A stretch of DNA of 54,692 nucleotides, taken from Oligoflexia bacterium (GTDB lineage Bacteria; Bdellovibrionota; Bacteriovoracia; Bacteriovoracales; Bacteriovoracaceae). Numbering within the stretch: the first letter of the stretch is position 1; the number at the start of each line of letters is the position of its first letter. Shown here piece after piece: positions 25,053 through 35,300 of this stretch. The notes beneath the pieces were generated by a model. It saw nothing but the letters and a program-made list of their open reading frames with translations. It had not been told where the DNA came from and made no database searches. Both the position numbers and the translations under genes were made by a program. Location of the stretch: contig JADFZW010000031.1 in assembly GCA_015232355.1 (NCBI GenBank), positions 1-54,692 on the forward strand. Direction: 5' to 3'.

Positions 25053-27251
25053 ATGACAATAAAGCAAGATGCCAATTCATCTAATAATAGTTTTGTTGAT
25101 AATAAGAATAATACTGAAACACTTAATTCGTTAAAAAACCGAGTAGCAATCACCACTATCAGTGAGCTAAAAACAGGAAAAATTGTATTTGCAAGTCAAG
25201 CATTGGCCGAACAATTTGGGAGTCCTTTGAATGAAATCATTGGTAAAACAGGTGTTGAAATTGGTCTACTAAGTGAAAAACAACGAGCAGAAATAGCTAT
25301 TGAATTACAATATAAAGGAGAAATTAGAGGGAAAATAATTACTGTAAATAGTAAAAGTGGTAGAATTGGTTATGCATTGTTGAATGCTGTTGTTGTCAAA
25401 AATAATATTTCAGGATTGATATTATCAAGTGATGATTCATTGTTAATATCAAATGTGATAAACGTCACCGATCTTGTCGATGTTAAAACCAAGCTGGTTA
25501 CATCAGAATCCAAATATCAACTTCTATTTGATCATATGAGCTGTTGTTGCGCTATTTACAAGGCAATCGACAACGGTGAAAATTTTATTTTTATTGATTT
25601 TAATTCAGCTGCTGAAAAAGTAGAACATATAAAAAAAGAACATCTTATTGGCAAAAGTATCTATGAAATTTTTCCAGCAGTAAAGGAGTTTGGATTATTA
25701 GATGTTATTAAAAGAGTATACAGTAGTGGAACTCCTGAGCATTTTCCTCTTACACTCTATAAAGATAGTCGAATTTCAGGGTGGCGAAATAATTTTGTTT
25801 ATAAATTACCTTCTGGAGAAATAGTGACGATTTACAACGACCTCTCAGATGCAAAAAAGCTTGAAGAAGATATTAATAATCAATTTCAAAATTATCATCA
25901 AATTCAAGAGGGGATAGCAATATTAAGGAAACAACAAGAAGCACAGATTGAAAATCGTTATAATGTATCTAATGTTAAAGCATCTGGTATATATGATATT
26001 TTAGATCAAGCACTTGAGATGATCATTAGTGTGACTAAAAGTGAGTTTGGCTTCATTCAACACTATGATGAAGAAAAACAAATATTTTCTTTAAATTCTT
26101 GGTCCAAATCTGTAATGAAAGAATGTTTAGTGACCGAAAAACTAACAACCTTTCAACTTCAAAATTGTGGATTTTGGGGAGAGGCTGTTAGACAAAGAAA
26201 AGAGATCATTGTTAATGATTTTAAAGCATACAACCCCCTAAAAAAGGGATGCCCTGCTGGACATGTACCTATACATAAATTTTTAGCAGTTCCCTTAATC
26301 ATGAATGGTCGAATTATTGCGGTAACAGCGCTCGCAAACAAGAGTGAAGATTATAATAAAATCGATGCTCAACAAGTAAGATTATTTTTAGAGAGCATTT
26401 GGCCAATGATTGATCATGTAATTATTGGAGAACAAAATAAACAATTAGAATCTTTACTTATGCAATCTTCAAAATTGGCAGACATAGGTCTCTTGGCATC
26501 TGGGATAGTTCATGAAATAAATAATCCTCTGGCCATAATGAGAGGTAATCTTGATTTGCTCCAATATGCAACTGAAAATCTTTACAATCAATTACAAGAG
26601 ATCTCAGATAATCAACAGAATTCACAACTGTCACAAATATATTTACCAATAAAGAAGAAAACAGATGATTACTTTAATAAATCTTTGCTGTCATATCAGC
26701 GTTGCTTTAGTATAATTAATCAATTAAAGAATCTCTATAGACATAAAGAGACTCAATTTGAAGCAGTTGATCTACATTGCTTCGTTCAAGAAACAGTCGA
26801 CTTTGCCAAAACAATAATTACTAAAAGTAAATACGATATTACAATAGAGTTAAAGGCAATTGATCATGAAGTTTATGTTGATAAGGGTAAACTTAATCAG
26901 GTAATCTTGAATATGCTTAACAATGCTCAAGAAGCATTTGAAAATTATCACCCTTATACTCAACCACAGAATGCTCATACTCCACATATTCGCATTGAAA
27001 GTAAAAGTGATCCTCATCGAATTTTTTTACAGTTTTTTGACAATGGGCCTGGAATTTCTCAAGAGGATTTGCAAAATATCTTTAATCCATTCTTTACATC
27101 AAAAGATAAAGGCACTGGTTTAGGGCTTTACATATCTCGCGAAATTATTCGTTCCTTCAATGGGCAAATTTACGCTGACTCAAAACCAAATTATGGAACA
27201 ACATTTACAATAGAATTACCCCTAATTTGTGCTTATCCAAGAAGAAAGTAA
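25053..27251 (+). CDS. soluble PAS-PAS-GAF sensor histidine kinase
   Basis: A 732-residue cytosolic kinase with no membrane segment. In order: an N-terminal PAS-like domain (about 25-135), a second PAS domain (about 145-265, with DHMSCCCAIYKAI and IFPAVKEFGLLD), a GAF domain (about 305-455, with GFWGEAVRQRKEIIVNDF and KFLAVPLIMNGRIIAVTAL), a HisKA domain with SGIVHEINNPLA (phospho-acceptor His487), and a HATPase domain with NQVILNMLNNAQEAF (N box), FFDNGPGIS (G1), FNPFFTSK (F box) and GTGLGLYI (G2). The GAF domain has CxxxxCG-style cysteines (QNCGFW and KKGCPAG) that might bind a cofactor. No response regulator gene is adjacent. AAAGGA precedes the ATG. Confidence 0.92.
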   Translation: MTIKQDANSSNNSFVDNKNNTETLNSLKNRVAITTISELKTGKIVFASQALAEQFGSPLNEIIGKTGVEIGLLSEKQRAEIAIELQYKGEIRGKIITVNSKSGRIGYALLNAVVVKNNISGLILSSDDSLLISNVINVTDLVDVKTKLVTSESKYQLLFDHMSCCCAIYKAIDNGENFIFIDFNSAAEKVEHIKKEHLIGKSIYEIFPAVKEFGLLDVIKRVYSSGTPEHFPLTLYKDSRISGWRNNFVYKLPSGEIVTIYNDLSDAKKLEEDINNQFQNYHQIQEGIAILRKQQEAQIENRYNVSNVKASGIYDILDQALEMIISVTKSEFGFIQHYDEEKQIFSLNSWSKSVMKECLVTEKLTTFQLQNCGFWGEAVRQRKEIIVNDFKAYNPLKKGCPAGHVPIHKFLAVPLIMNGRIIAVTALANKSEDYNKIDAQQVRLFLESIWPMIDHVIIGEQNKQLESLLMQSSKLADIGLLASGIVHEINNPLAIMRGNLDLLQYATENLYNQLQEISDNQQNSQLSQIYLPIKKKTDDYFNKSLLSYQRCFSIINQLKNLYRHKETQFEAVDLHCFVQETVDFAKTIITKSKYDITIELKAIDHEVYVDKGKLNQVILNMLNNAQEAFENYHPYTQPQNAHTPHIRIESKSDPHRIFLQFFDNGPGISQEDLQNIFNPFFTSKDKGTGLGLYISREIIRSFNGQIYADSKPNYGTTFTIELPLICAYPRRK

Positions 27252-27334
27252 GAAAAAAATAACTTTGATGTAAAGATCTTTATGTGAGATATATTTAAAA
27301 AAAAGGACATCTTTGAATCTTTGAAGGACATCTT

Positions 27335-28696
27335 ATGAATTCAAATTCTACATCTACATCTACATCTACATCTACATTATCGAAGCAACCGTATAAAGGA
27401 ACAAGAGACCTCTTTCCCCCTCTGAAACGTGCTCAAGAATTCATGTTTACGCATATGAAAGAGGTGGCACAATTATTTGGTTATGAACCATATGATGGTC
27501 CACTACTTGAGGAAGTAGAGCTTTATAAGGCCAAATCAGGTGAAGAATTAATCAACGAACAGATATATTCTTTTACTGATAGAGGTGATCGCTTTGTAGC
27601 AATCAGACCTGAGATGACACCAACGCTTGCAAGAATGGTAGCTCAATCACACAAGGAAATGGCAAAACCCATACGCTGGTATGCGATTCCAAATCTTATG
27701 AGATATGAAAAACCACAAAAGGGTCGTCTTCGAGAGCACTGGCAATTTAATGTAGATATTTTCGGTGCTCCTGCACTACTTGGAGAATTAGAGATATTAG
27801 AATTGGCAGTTGTGCTGCTTACACGTTTTGGCGCCACTTCGGATGATTTTGAAATTCTTCTTAATGATCGACAAGTAGTAGATGATATCTTTAAAAATTT
27901 ACTTAATCTAAATTCAGAGACCATTCACAAACTGTATAAGATTATCGACAAATCTAAAAAAGTTTCAAAAGAAACGCTCAATCATATGATTGGCGAATTA
28001 AATATGGGAGAGAGGGAAAATAATTTATTTATAAATTATTTGCAGATAAAATCATTTGATGAATTATTTGACTTTCTCGATAAAAATAATCTTCCAACCA
28101 GCAAGACAAACATACATAAATTCGCGCAGCTTTTGAAAGATATAAATATAAATAATTTTATCAAGTATGATCCAACTATCGTTCGTGGTCTTGATTATTA
28201 CACAGGTATTGTCTTTGAGATATATGATAAACATCCAGAAAATAGAAGAGCACTTTGTGGTGGAGGATCTTATGCAAATCTTTTACAAATATTTAATGAG
28301 TCGCCACTTCCGGGAGTTGGTTTTGGGTTAGGGGATGTAACATTTAAAGAATTTCTATCTCTACACAAACTCTTACCAGATTTTAGTAAACCCACGATGG
28401 ATCTACTAATCTCCTTTCAAAATGCAGATGGAGAAAAACATGCTCTACAATTGGCACAGAAAATACGAAAGGCAAATATAAAAGTAATCACTAATTTGCA
28501 AGCAACTAAAGTTGCAAAATGTTTTTCCTATGCAGAGAGAGTAGGTGCTCACTTCATTGCTTTGATTGGAGATGATGAAATAAAAAATAATTATATTACT
28601 ATTAAAAATCTACAAACTCAGCAACAACATAAATTAGATTTTCTCTTTTTGAATGAGAATGAAAGTGACAAGATAATTGAAATAATTAAATCATAA
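27335..28696 (+). CDS. hisS: histidine--tRNA ligase
   Basis: Class II synthetase, 453 residues: YKGTRDLFPP near the N-terminus, motif 2 region (MRYEKPQKGRLREHWQFNVD), the histidine-specific TIVRGLDYYTGIVFEIY, motif 3 PLPGVGFGLGDV and a C-terminal anticodon-binding domain. The first about 17 residues are an added Ser/Thr run encoded by TCTACA repeats. AAGGA precedes the ATG by six bases. It is followed after 26 bp, including a four-copy TAAG repeat, by valS. Confidence 0.96.
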   Translation: MNSNSTSTSTSTSTLSKQPYKGTRDLFPPLKRAQEFMFTHMKEVAQLFGYEPYDGPLLEEVELYKAKSGEELINEQIYSFTDRGDRFVAIRPEMTPTLARMVAQSHKEMAKPIRWYAIPNLMRYEKPQKGRLREHWQFNVDIFGAPALLGELEILELAVVLLTRFGATSDDFEILLNDRQVVDDIFKNLLNLNSETIHKLYKIIDKSKKVSKETLNHMIGELNMGERENNLFINYLQIKSFDELFDFLDKNNLPTSKTNIHKFAQLLKDININNFIKYDPTIVRGLDYYTGIVFEIYDKHPENRRALCGGGSYANLLQIFNESPLPGVGFGLGDVTFKEFLSLHKLLPDFSKPTMDLLISFQNADGEKHALQLAQKIRKANIKVITNLQATKVAKCFSYAERVGAHFIALIGDDEIKNNYITIKNLQTQQQHKLDFLFLNENESDKIIEIIKS

Positions 28697-28722
28697 GTAA
28701 GTAAGTAAGTAAGGTTCTGACA

Positions 28723-31479
28723 ATGAATACACAAACACAAACACAAATACAAAGTGAACTTCCAAAAACCTACAATCCAAAAGATGTTGAAAGCAAATGG
28801 TATCCTAAATGGAAAAATGGAAAATATTTTAAAGCTAAAAAAGGAAAGCTTAATAAAACATTTTCGATTATCATGCCCCCACCAAATGTTACAGGCAAAC
28901 TACACATGGGTCATGCTCTAGACAATACTCTACAAGATGTACTTATTAGATACAAGCGAATGAAGGGTTTTGAAACATTGTGGATTCCAGGCGTAGATCA
29001 TGCAGGCATTGCTACTCAGGCAGTTGTTGAAAAGAAAATTTGGGATGAGCAAAAAAAGAGTAAACATCAAATTGGTAGAAAAGAATTTTTAAAAACAATT
29101 TGGGAGTGGAAGGATGCTCATCAAGGTCTTATCATTGAGCAATTAGAAAAATTAGGGATAAGTGCTGATTGGGATTATTTTGTCTTTACAATGGATCCAA
29201 TTCCCAATGAAGCAGTAAGAAAGGTTTTTGTGAAGTGGTATCAAGAGGGATTAATCTTTCAAACAGATTATATTATCAATTGGGATCCTACTATTCAATC
29301 TGCTATTTCAGATGCAGAAGTAGAGCATAAAGAAGTTAAAGGTGCATTTCACTATATAAAATACTTACTGAAAGATGCTACATCTGCGGCCGCAGATGTA
29401 GCTGTAGATCATCTTATTATTGCCACCACTAGACCAGAAACTCTTCTTGGTGATACTGCAGTTGCAGTTAATCCAGATGATGAGCGTTTTAAACATTTGA
29501 TTGGGAAAAAAATTATTATCCCAATCGTTAATAGAGAGGTTCCCATAATTGGTGACAACCATGTTGATATCACTCTAGGAACTGGTTGCTTGAAAGTTAC
29601 TCCAGGTCACGACTTTAATGATTTTGAAATAGGCAAACGTCATAATCTTCCAATAGTAAATATTTTAAATAAAGATGGAACCATAAATGACGTGGCCCTC
29701 GACTATCAAGGATTAAATGTAATCGCGGCCAGAGCTAAAATTATCAAGGAATTGGAAGAGCAGGGATTATACATAAAAAAAGAGGATTGCATTCATCAAG
29801 TAGGTCATGGCCAAAGATCAAGCAGTATTGTTGAACCAATGGTTTCGAAACAGTGGTTTGTAAATGTAAAAAAGATGGCCCAAGAATCAATCAATGCAGT
29901 TAATGAAAATGAAATGCGCTTTTTTCCTAAAAATTGGGAGAACACTTTCTTTTCTTGGTTACGAGAACCAAAAGATTGGTGCATCTCCAGACAATTATGG
30001 TGGGGACATCAAATACCAGTTTTTTATTGTGAAAATGAAAACTGTAATCACATTTGGGCCAGTGTTGATGATTTAGAAAAAGTACAAAGTGATGGTTGTC
30101 CAAAATGTAAGGGCAAAATCCATCAAGATCCAGATGTACTAGATACTTGGTTTAGTTCTGGACTTTGGGCGCTATCCACATTGGGTTGGCCTAATGAAAA
30201 GGCGATGAAAGAAAAATCATTTGATAAATTCTTTCCAACTTCCACACTAGTAACTGGATTCGATATTATCTTCTTCTGGGTTGCCCGCATGATGATGATG
30301 ACTTTAAATAATACTGGTCAAGTTCCATTCAGGCATACCTACATTCATGCTATTGTAAATGATAAGCATGGAAGGAAGATGAGTAAATCACTAGGTAATG
30401 GAATTGATCCTCTCGAGTTAATCGAGCAATATGGAACCGATGCTATGAGATTTACCATCACCGCTGGTTCAGGTTACAATCGATATTTAAATCTTGATCC
30501 CGCTCAAACGGAAGGATATCGTAACTTTATCAATAAATTATGGAATGCTTTCCGTTTTATTCACCCTTTCTTAAAAGAAGAACGGGCGTTGGATTTAGAG
30601 TTACATTCAAATAACCATGATTTGAATAATTTTTTAACTCATCATGACCGATGGATATTATCAGCACTAAACTCTGTCGCTGATATATGTAATAAGGCAA
30701 TCGATGAGTATCGCTTCGACGATGCATCTCTTGCAATATACTCTTTTGTTTATGATAAATTTTGCTCTTGGTATATTGAGCTTTCTAAACCGATACTATA
30801 TGGTGCTGACGTTGAAGAAAAACGCAAACGCATCTCAATTCTAAAATATATTTTTAGAAAAATCTTAGCGCTACTTCATCCGATGGTTCCCTTTATTACA
30901 GAGGAGTTGTGGGAAAATTTAAAAGAGGAAGGTGAAGATTTACTTATTGTTCAAGAGTATCCAGAGAGTAATAAAAAATTAGATTTTATTTCTGATCAAA
31001 ATAATATGAACAAATTCATTGAAATTATATGTTCGATTAGAAATTTACGTCAAAGTGTGAATGTTAAACCAAAAGATGAAGTTGATATTCATATTTTTAT
31101 TGATAATCCTGAATTAAAAAATTACTTGCTTCAAAATGCTTCCAGCTTAAGTGATTTGGCAAAAGTTAAAGCTCTTAACTGCAATTTACTCTCTCAAAAG
31201 AGCACTCAGAATACACCTGCAAAATCCATTTCGTTGGCCACCAGTGATTGTGAAATCTATTTACCTCTTTCTGGTTTAATTGACATAGAAGAATATGTTG
31301 GTAGATTAAAAAAGGATTTGCAGAAGACTGAGGTGGAATTTGGAAAATTAAAAATGAAATTAGAAAATAAAAACTTTTCTGAAAATGCTCCTTCTGAAGT
31401 GGTTGCAGAAGTAAAGGATAAGGCACAAGAATTGGAAAAGAAATTGAATTCTTTAAGGTCAATGATTGCAAATTTATAA
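28723..31479 (+). CDS. valS: valine--tRNA ligase
   Basis: Class I synthetase, 918 residues. It has PPPNVTGKLHMGHAL (HIGH motif as HMGH at 61-64), editing-domain motif ATTRPETLLGDTAVAV, GRKMSKSLGNGIDP (KMSKS at 552-556), the anticodon-binding domain and the C-terminal coiled coil. Two unusual features: a repeat-encoded TQTQTQIQ N-terminus, and a small alanine-rich insertion just before the ATTRPET motif (DATSAAADVAVDH) that is encoded by a 26-bp perfect palindrome. It forms a tRNA-synthetase pair with hisS. Confidence 0.96.
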   Translation: MNTQTQTQIQSELPKTYNPKDVESKWYPKWKNGKYFKAKKGKLNKTFSIIMPPPNVTGKLHMGHALDNTLQDVLIRYKRMKGFETLWIPGVDHAGIATQAVVEKKIWDEQKKSKHQIGRKEFLKTIWEWKDAHQGLIIEQLEKLGISADWDYFVFTMDPIPNEAVRKVFVKWYQEGLIFQTDYIINWDPTIQSAISDAEVEHKEVKGAFHYIKYLLKDATSAAADVAVDHLIIATTRPETLLGDTAVAVNPDDERFKHLIGKKIIIPIVNREVPIIGDNHVDITLGTGCLKVTPGHDFNDFEIGKRHNLPIVNILNKDGTINDVALDYQGLNVIAARAKIIKELEEQGLYIKKEDCIHQVGHGQRSSSIVEPMVSKQWFVNVKKMAQESINAVNENEMRFFPKNWENTFFSWLREPKDWCISRQLWWGHQIPVFYCENENCNHIWASVDDLEKVQSDGCPKCKGKIHQDPDVLDTWFSSGLWALSTLGWPNEKAMKEKSFDKFFPTSTLVTGFDIIFFWVARMMMMTLNNTGQVPFRHTYIHAIVNDKHGRKMSKSLGNGIDPLELIEQYGTDAMRFTITAGSGYNRYLNLDPAQTEGYRNFINKLWNAFRFIHPFLKEERALDLELHSNNHDLNNFLTHHDRWILSALNSVADICNKAIDEYRFDDASLAIYSFVYDKFCSWYIELSKPILYGADVEEKRKRISILKYIFRKILALLHPMVPFITEELWENLKEEGEDLLIVQEYPESNKKLDFISDQNNMNKFIEIICSIRNLRQSVNVKPKDEVDIHIFIDNPELKNYLLQNASSLSDLAKVKALNCNLLSQKSTQNTPAKSISLATSDCEIYLPLSGLIDIEEYVGRLKKDLQKTEVEFGKLKMKLENKNFSENAPSEVVAEVKDKAQELEKKLNSLRSMIANL
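29377..29402. repeat. 26-bp perfect palindrome inside valS
   Basis: GCTACATCTGCGG is followed directly by its exact complement (two 13-bp halves, no loop), with GCGGCCGC at the centre. It is in frame in the editing domain of valS and much richer in G+C than the rest of the gene. Confidence 0.9.
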
Positions 31480-31496
31480 TTAATTTCAAGATATGA

Positions 31497-31557
31497 AATA
31501 TCTGGATATAAAATTTCCGGATATAAAATTTCCGGAGCTAAAATTTCAGAATCTAAA
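31497..31557. repeat. 15-bp imperfect tandem repeat upstream of the solute-binding gene
   Basis: About four units of the type TTCCGGATATAAAAT fill the gap between valS and the next gene. The last unit has diverged. Confidence 0.85.
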
Positions 31558-31577
31558 AACAAAGGGAAATACAAATC

Positions 31578-32369
31578 ATGAATAATAAAAAATTTTTCAT
31601 AACATTACTCTTTTTTTTAATTTCGCCTTTATTCTTCATCTCTAGTTACTCTGCTTATTCTGCAGAAACTATCACCATTCGTTCAGATAATTGGATGCCA
31701 TATAATGGAGATCCAAGTGATAAAAATCCTGGTTATATTATTGAATTATTAAAAGAAATTTACAAACCATATACTATCACCATTGATTATCAAATCGTTC
31801 CATTTACTCGTGCTCTAAAGGAGACTCGTGAAGGAAAATCCAATGCAGTAATTGGTGTATACAAAGAGGATGCTCCTGATTTTATTTTTCCTAATGAACC
31901 GTTATGTTTTGGACAAGATGGTTTTTTTGCACTTAAAGAACAAAAAACCAATTGGAGTTTTAAGGATGCTGATTCAGTTGCCAATGTTAAAATAGGATGT
32001 GCTTCAGAGTATGCTTACAGTGATGAAAAGATTATTCAAGCAATGAAAAAATATCCTGCAAGTTTTGACTGTATTAAAGGTGAAGATCCATTACAAACCA
32101 ATATTAAAAAATTGTTAAATAAAAGGATTGTGGCCATATTGGAGAATAGATCTGTGATGAATTGGATGATAGCTAAAATGAATCTTCAAGATAAAATAAT
32201 TTGGGCCACAGCTGTTGAAACAATAAATACACCTATGTTTATTGCTTTTTCTCCAAAGAGTAGCAAGTCAAAGGATCTTGCTAAAAAATTTGATCTGGGT
32301 ATAAAAAAGCTACAAGAAAATGGTGTGATGAAAGAATTGCAAAAAAAATATCAAATTCAATTGAAGTAA
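31578..32369 (+). CDS. periplasmic solute-binding protein (SBP_bac_3 type)
   Basis: A 263-residue exported binding protein. The signal peptide ends near SAE; the mature part begins ETITIRSDNWMPYNG and has GYIIELLKEIYKPY, FTRALKETREGKSNAVIGVY and a C-terminal KLQENGVMKELQKKYQI, all typical of the amino-acid-binding family and its close relatives in Bdellovibrio and Bacteriovorax. No transporter genes adjoin, so it may serve a sensory or unlinked transport role. GGGA lies upstream of the ATG. It is convergent with the next gene with 29 bp between the stops. Confidence 0.85.
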   Translation: MNNKKFFITLLFFLISPLFFISSYSAYSAETITIRSDNWMPYNGDPSDKNPGYIIELLKEIYKPYTITIDYQIVPFTRALKETREGKSNAVIGVYKEDAPDFIFPNEPLCFGQDGFFALKEQKTNWSFKDADSVANVKIGCASEYAYSDEKIIQAMKKYPASFDCIKGEDPLQTNIKKLLNKRIVAILENRSVMNWMIAKMNLQDKIIWATAVETINTPMFIAFSPKSSKSKDLAKKFDLGIKKLQENGVMKELQKKYQIQLK

Positions 32370-32398
32370 TTGAGGTACTCAAAATACTTTAATATTTT

Positions 32399-35300
32399 TT
32401 AATTATCAACAACATCAAAAAACTTATCACCATCATTATCACTTTCATTATCACTTTCGTTACTATTTCCGTTATTACCATCATCTTCTTTATCATCATC
32501 TTTACTTTTATTTCCAAGATAATTACTTCTATTAGCTTTAACAATCTTCCATCTTTTTTCTCTCTCCACATCAATTAAACTCGAAATTTTATTAGCTTTA
32601 AGCGATGGACCAACGAGTCCCCATAATCGATTTGCTGTCATCTTTTCTTTTAATACCAATAACTCATCACGATCTTCATCGCTAAAGTCATCTTTAAGTG
32701 AGCTTAAACTAATAAGTTTCAAAGCATCTTGTTTGTTATTATTTAATTCACTCAAAAGTCTTTTCTTATATTCCTGATGATAAACTTTATTCATCAATGG
32801 ATCTGCATTTATTTTTTTCTCCTCATCCTTAATTGACTTTAGAAGAGCTATAACTTTATCATAGCGTTTAATAATGCTATTTCTTTTTTCACTGTTGTTA
32901 TAGTTAATTGTTTCCTCATATTTATTTTGAAGTAAAACTAAACGTTGTTTAATATTTAAATTTCTTTTACTTAATTTTTTATAAATCTTCGCTTGATCCT
33001 TTAAGCTAACTTTTTGTTTATCTAGATCAAGCATTCCAAGTAGTGTCTCACGTGCAGAGATGAGAGCATTTCTTCTGGTAAGTTTACTCTCTCGATTAGC
33101 ACTAACATCTTTTAATAAATCATTATCGCCAACCAAATATGGATCATCTTCTACATCTTTTAATCCTTGTTCAATATCAGCTAATGTTTTTCTAACATCT
33201 TTATAAAATTTCTTAATAGTTTTACTATCATTTTGGGGAACAATTTTACTTTTACGATCACCATGACCGGCCCATTTAACTGCTAACAACTTAGCATCTT
33301 CCACAGGTTTACTTTGAGAAGTGGAAGTGATTTTAATCGTTAAATCTCTCTCATCTCCTCCTAGTAATAAGTGAATTGCTCCGAATGCTTTTATGCCTGA
33401 ATGTCCTTTGATGATATTTTCTAGATTGGAAACATTATCAAAAAATTTTCGTAAAATCTCTGCGCGCTGATCATTACCTCTTGATTCCAAATCAGTTATT
33501 AATTTATGTAACATATTTCGTGGAATATTAGTTTTACTGTGAGCAAAGCTAACATGTTGATGGCCCTTTTGAACTAATTTTTCTAAGTCCTCTGCTCCCA
33601 ATTTACGTTCGATTGTAATGTTAATTCCTTGGCCATGGCCTAGATGTTTAAATTCAGAAAATGAAGTGTTAAAATAATTATTAATTGATTGTCTTACACT
33701 ATTGTGTGAATTGAGCAAAACATTGTTGTCATTAATTTGTGCTTGTAAAACCAATCCTCCAAAACCCCAAATATGTTCTTCATTCTTGTTAGAATCACCT
33801 TTCTTATGATTTCTTCTAGAAGTTGCATAGACTCCCTTGGTTTGTGTGCCCATAAAAAGTTTTTCAACAGTTTTTTCAAATTGTTCTGTTTCTCTACTGA
33901 CAGCAATTTCTCCATTGGTGGCCACTACTTTGGCATTGGCCTTAAGAAGCGAGATAGAGAGTCCTGCCCATTTTTTAATGTATGTGACTATAGGAAGAAC
34001 TATTCCTGCAAAAAATTTATAAGATGGTATATCAATCTTTTCTAGATATGTTCGCTTAACTCCTATTTTATTTAAAATCAATTCCTCTTTTTTAACTGAA
34101 TCAAGTAAGTGTTCTGCCTCTCTATCTCCAATGATTTTTGGATCAGAAAGGATTCCATTTGGTAAAACACCATCTTCGATTAATTTACGATATGCTAGCC
34201 TTGCTTTGGGATTACTAAAATCAAATACAAATGATTGTCTTAAAGCTAATGCTACATCTTTGGCCCCACTAAGAGATAAAAATTTTAAAAATTCAACAAA
34301 AGCGCCAATCTCAGTGATCTTCTTCGGACTTATGCTTACTTCTATTTTGGTTCCACTTTGATCGCCCTCTTTGCCTTCTATTTTTCGAACGGCAACATCA
34401 AAAAAACCACTCACTGTTCCCGCTAGACCCGCTTTTACATTCACAAGTCCTTTAGCAGTACTCACTCCTAAAACAAAAGCACCACTCATAGATTTTTCAT
34501 TAGAAACAATTACCTCTTCTCCAACATGCCACAAATGTGGATTATCGATATCAGGAATATTTTCTAACTTTTTCCCCAAACCAAGAATACGAAGAACTCC
34601 TGGAGTATCATCTGCTTCTTTAATTGCTTCTTGTACTTTATCTAAGGAAACATAGAAACGATGAATATCTTTATGCCCTTCATTTGCAGAGGCGCGAACT
34701 CCAGCATCTACACTTACGTAGTTGGTATCAAGGCCAGCAGTTAAATCAATACGACCTCCATTTTTACTTCGATCAGTAATCTCAATTAAATGTAAATCCT
34801 TTAATGCTTTATTGGGTCCATCTTTTGGATAAGGGCCTAGATATTTTACTGCTCTATCCTTGGAGATACTAATGTATCCACCAATTCCAAGTTCAGCACC
34901 AGAGGGTAAAATCATTTTGGCATTTCCGCCAACACCTAAGAAATCCTTTGCACCGGCCACCGAAGCACCGATACGAAATGCTCCTCCCTCGGAAGTGGCC
35001 CACAATTGCCCATCTTCTAAGTTATGAGTGTAATCTAATCCCGCCCCATACCATCCTGGAGTACCACTAAACCACATACCAGTTTTATTTCCGTTATCGG
35101 TATGAGAGATTCCAATGTCAAATGTCTTATTATCAATACCAATACTTCCAGAGGTATTAGATGTGGATGATAATGAGTGGCCAAGATTTCCTGATAAGGT
35201 TAGAGCAAATGGAGATGAAAGTTTTAAGTATGAGAAATCCATTTTTGTATCTGGTTTACTTGATACTTTTCCAGATCTACTTGGTGGTGAATGCCATACT

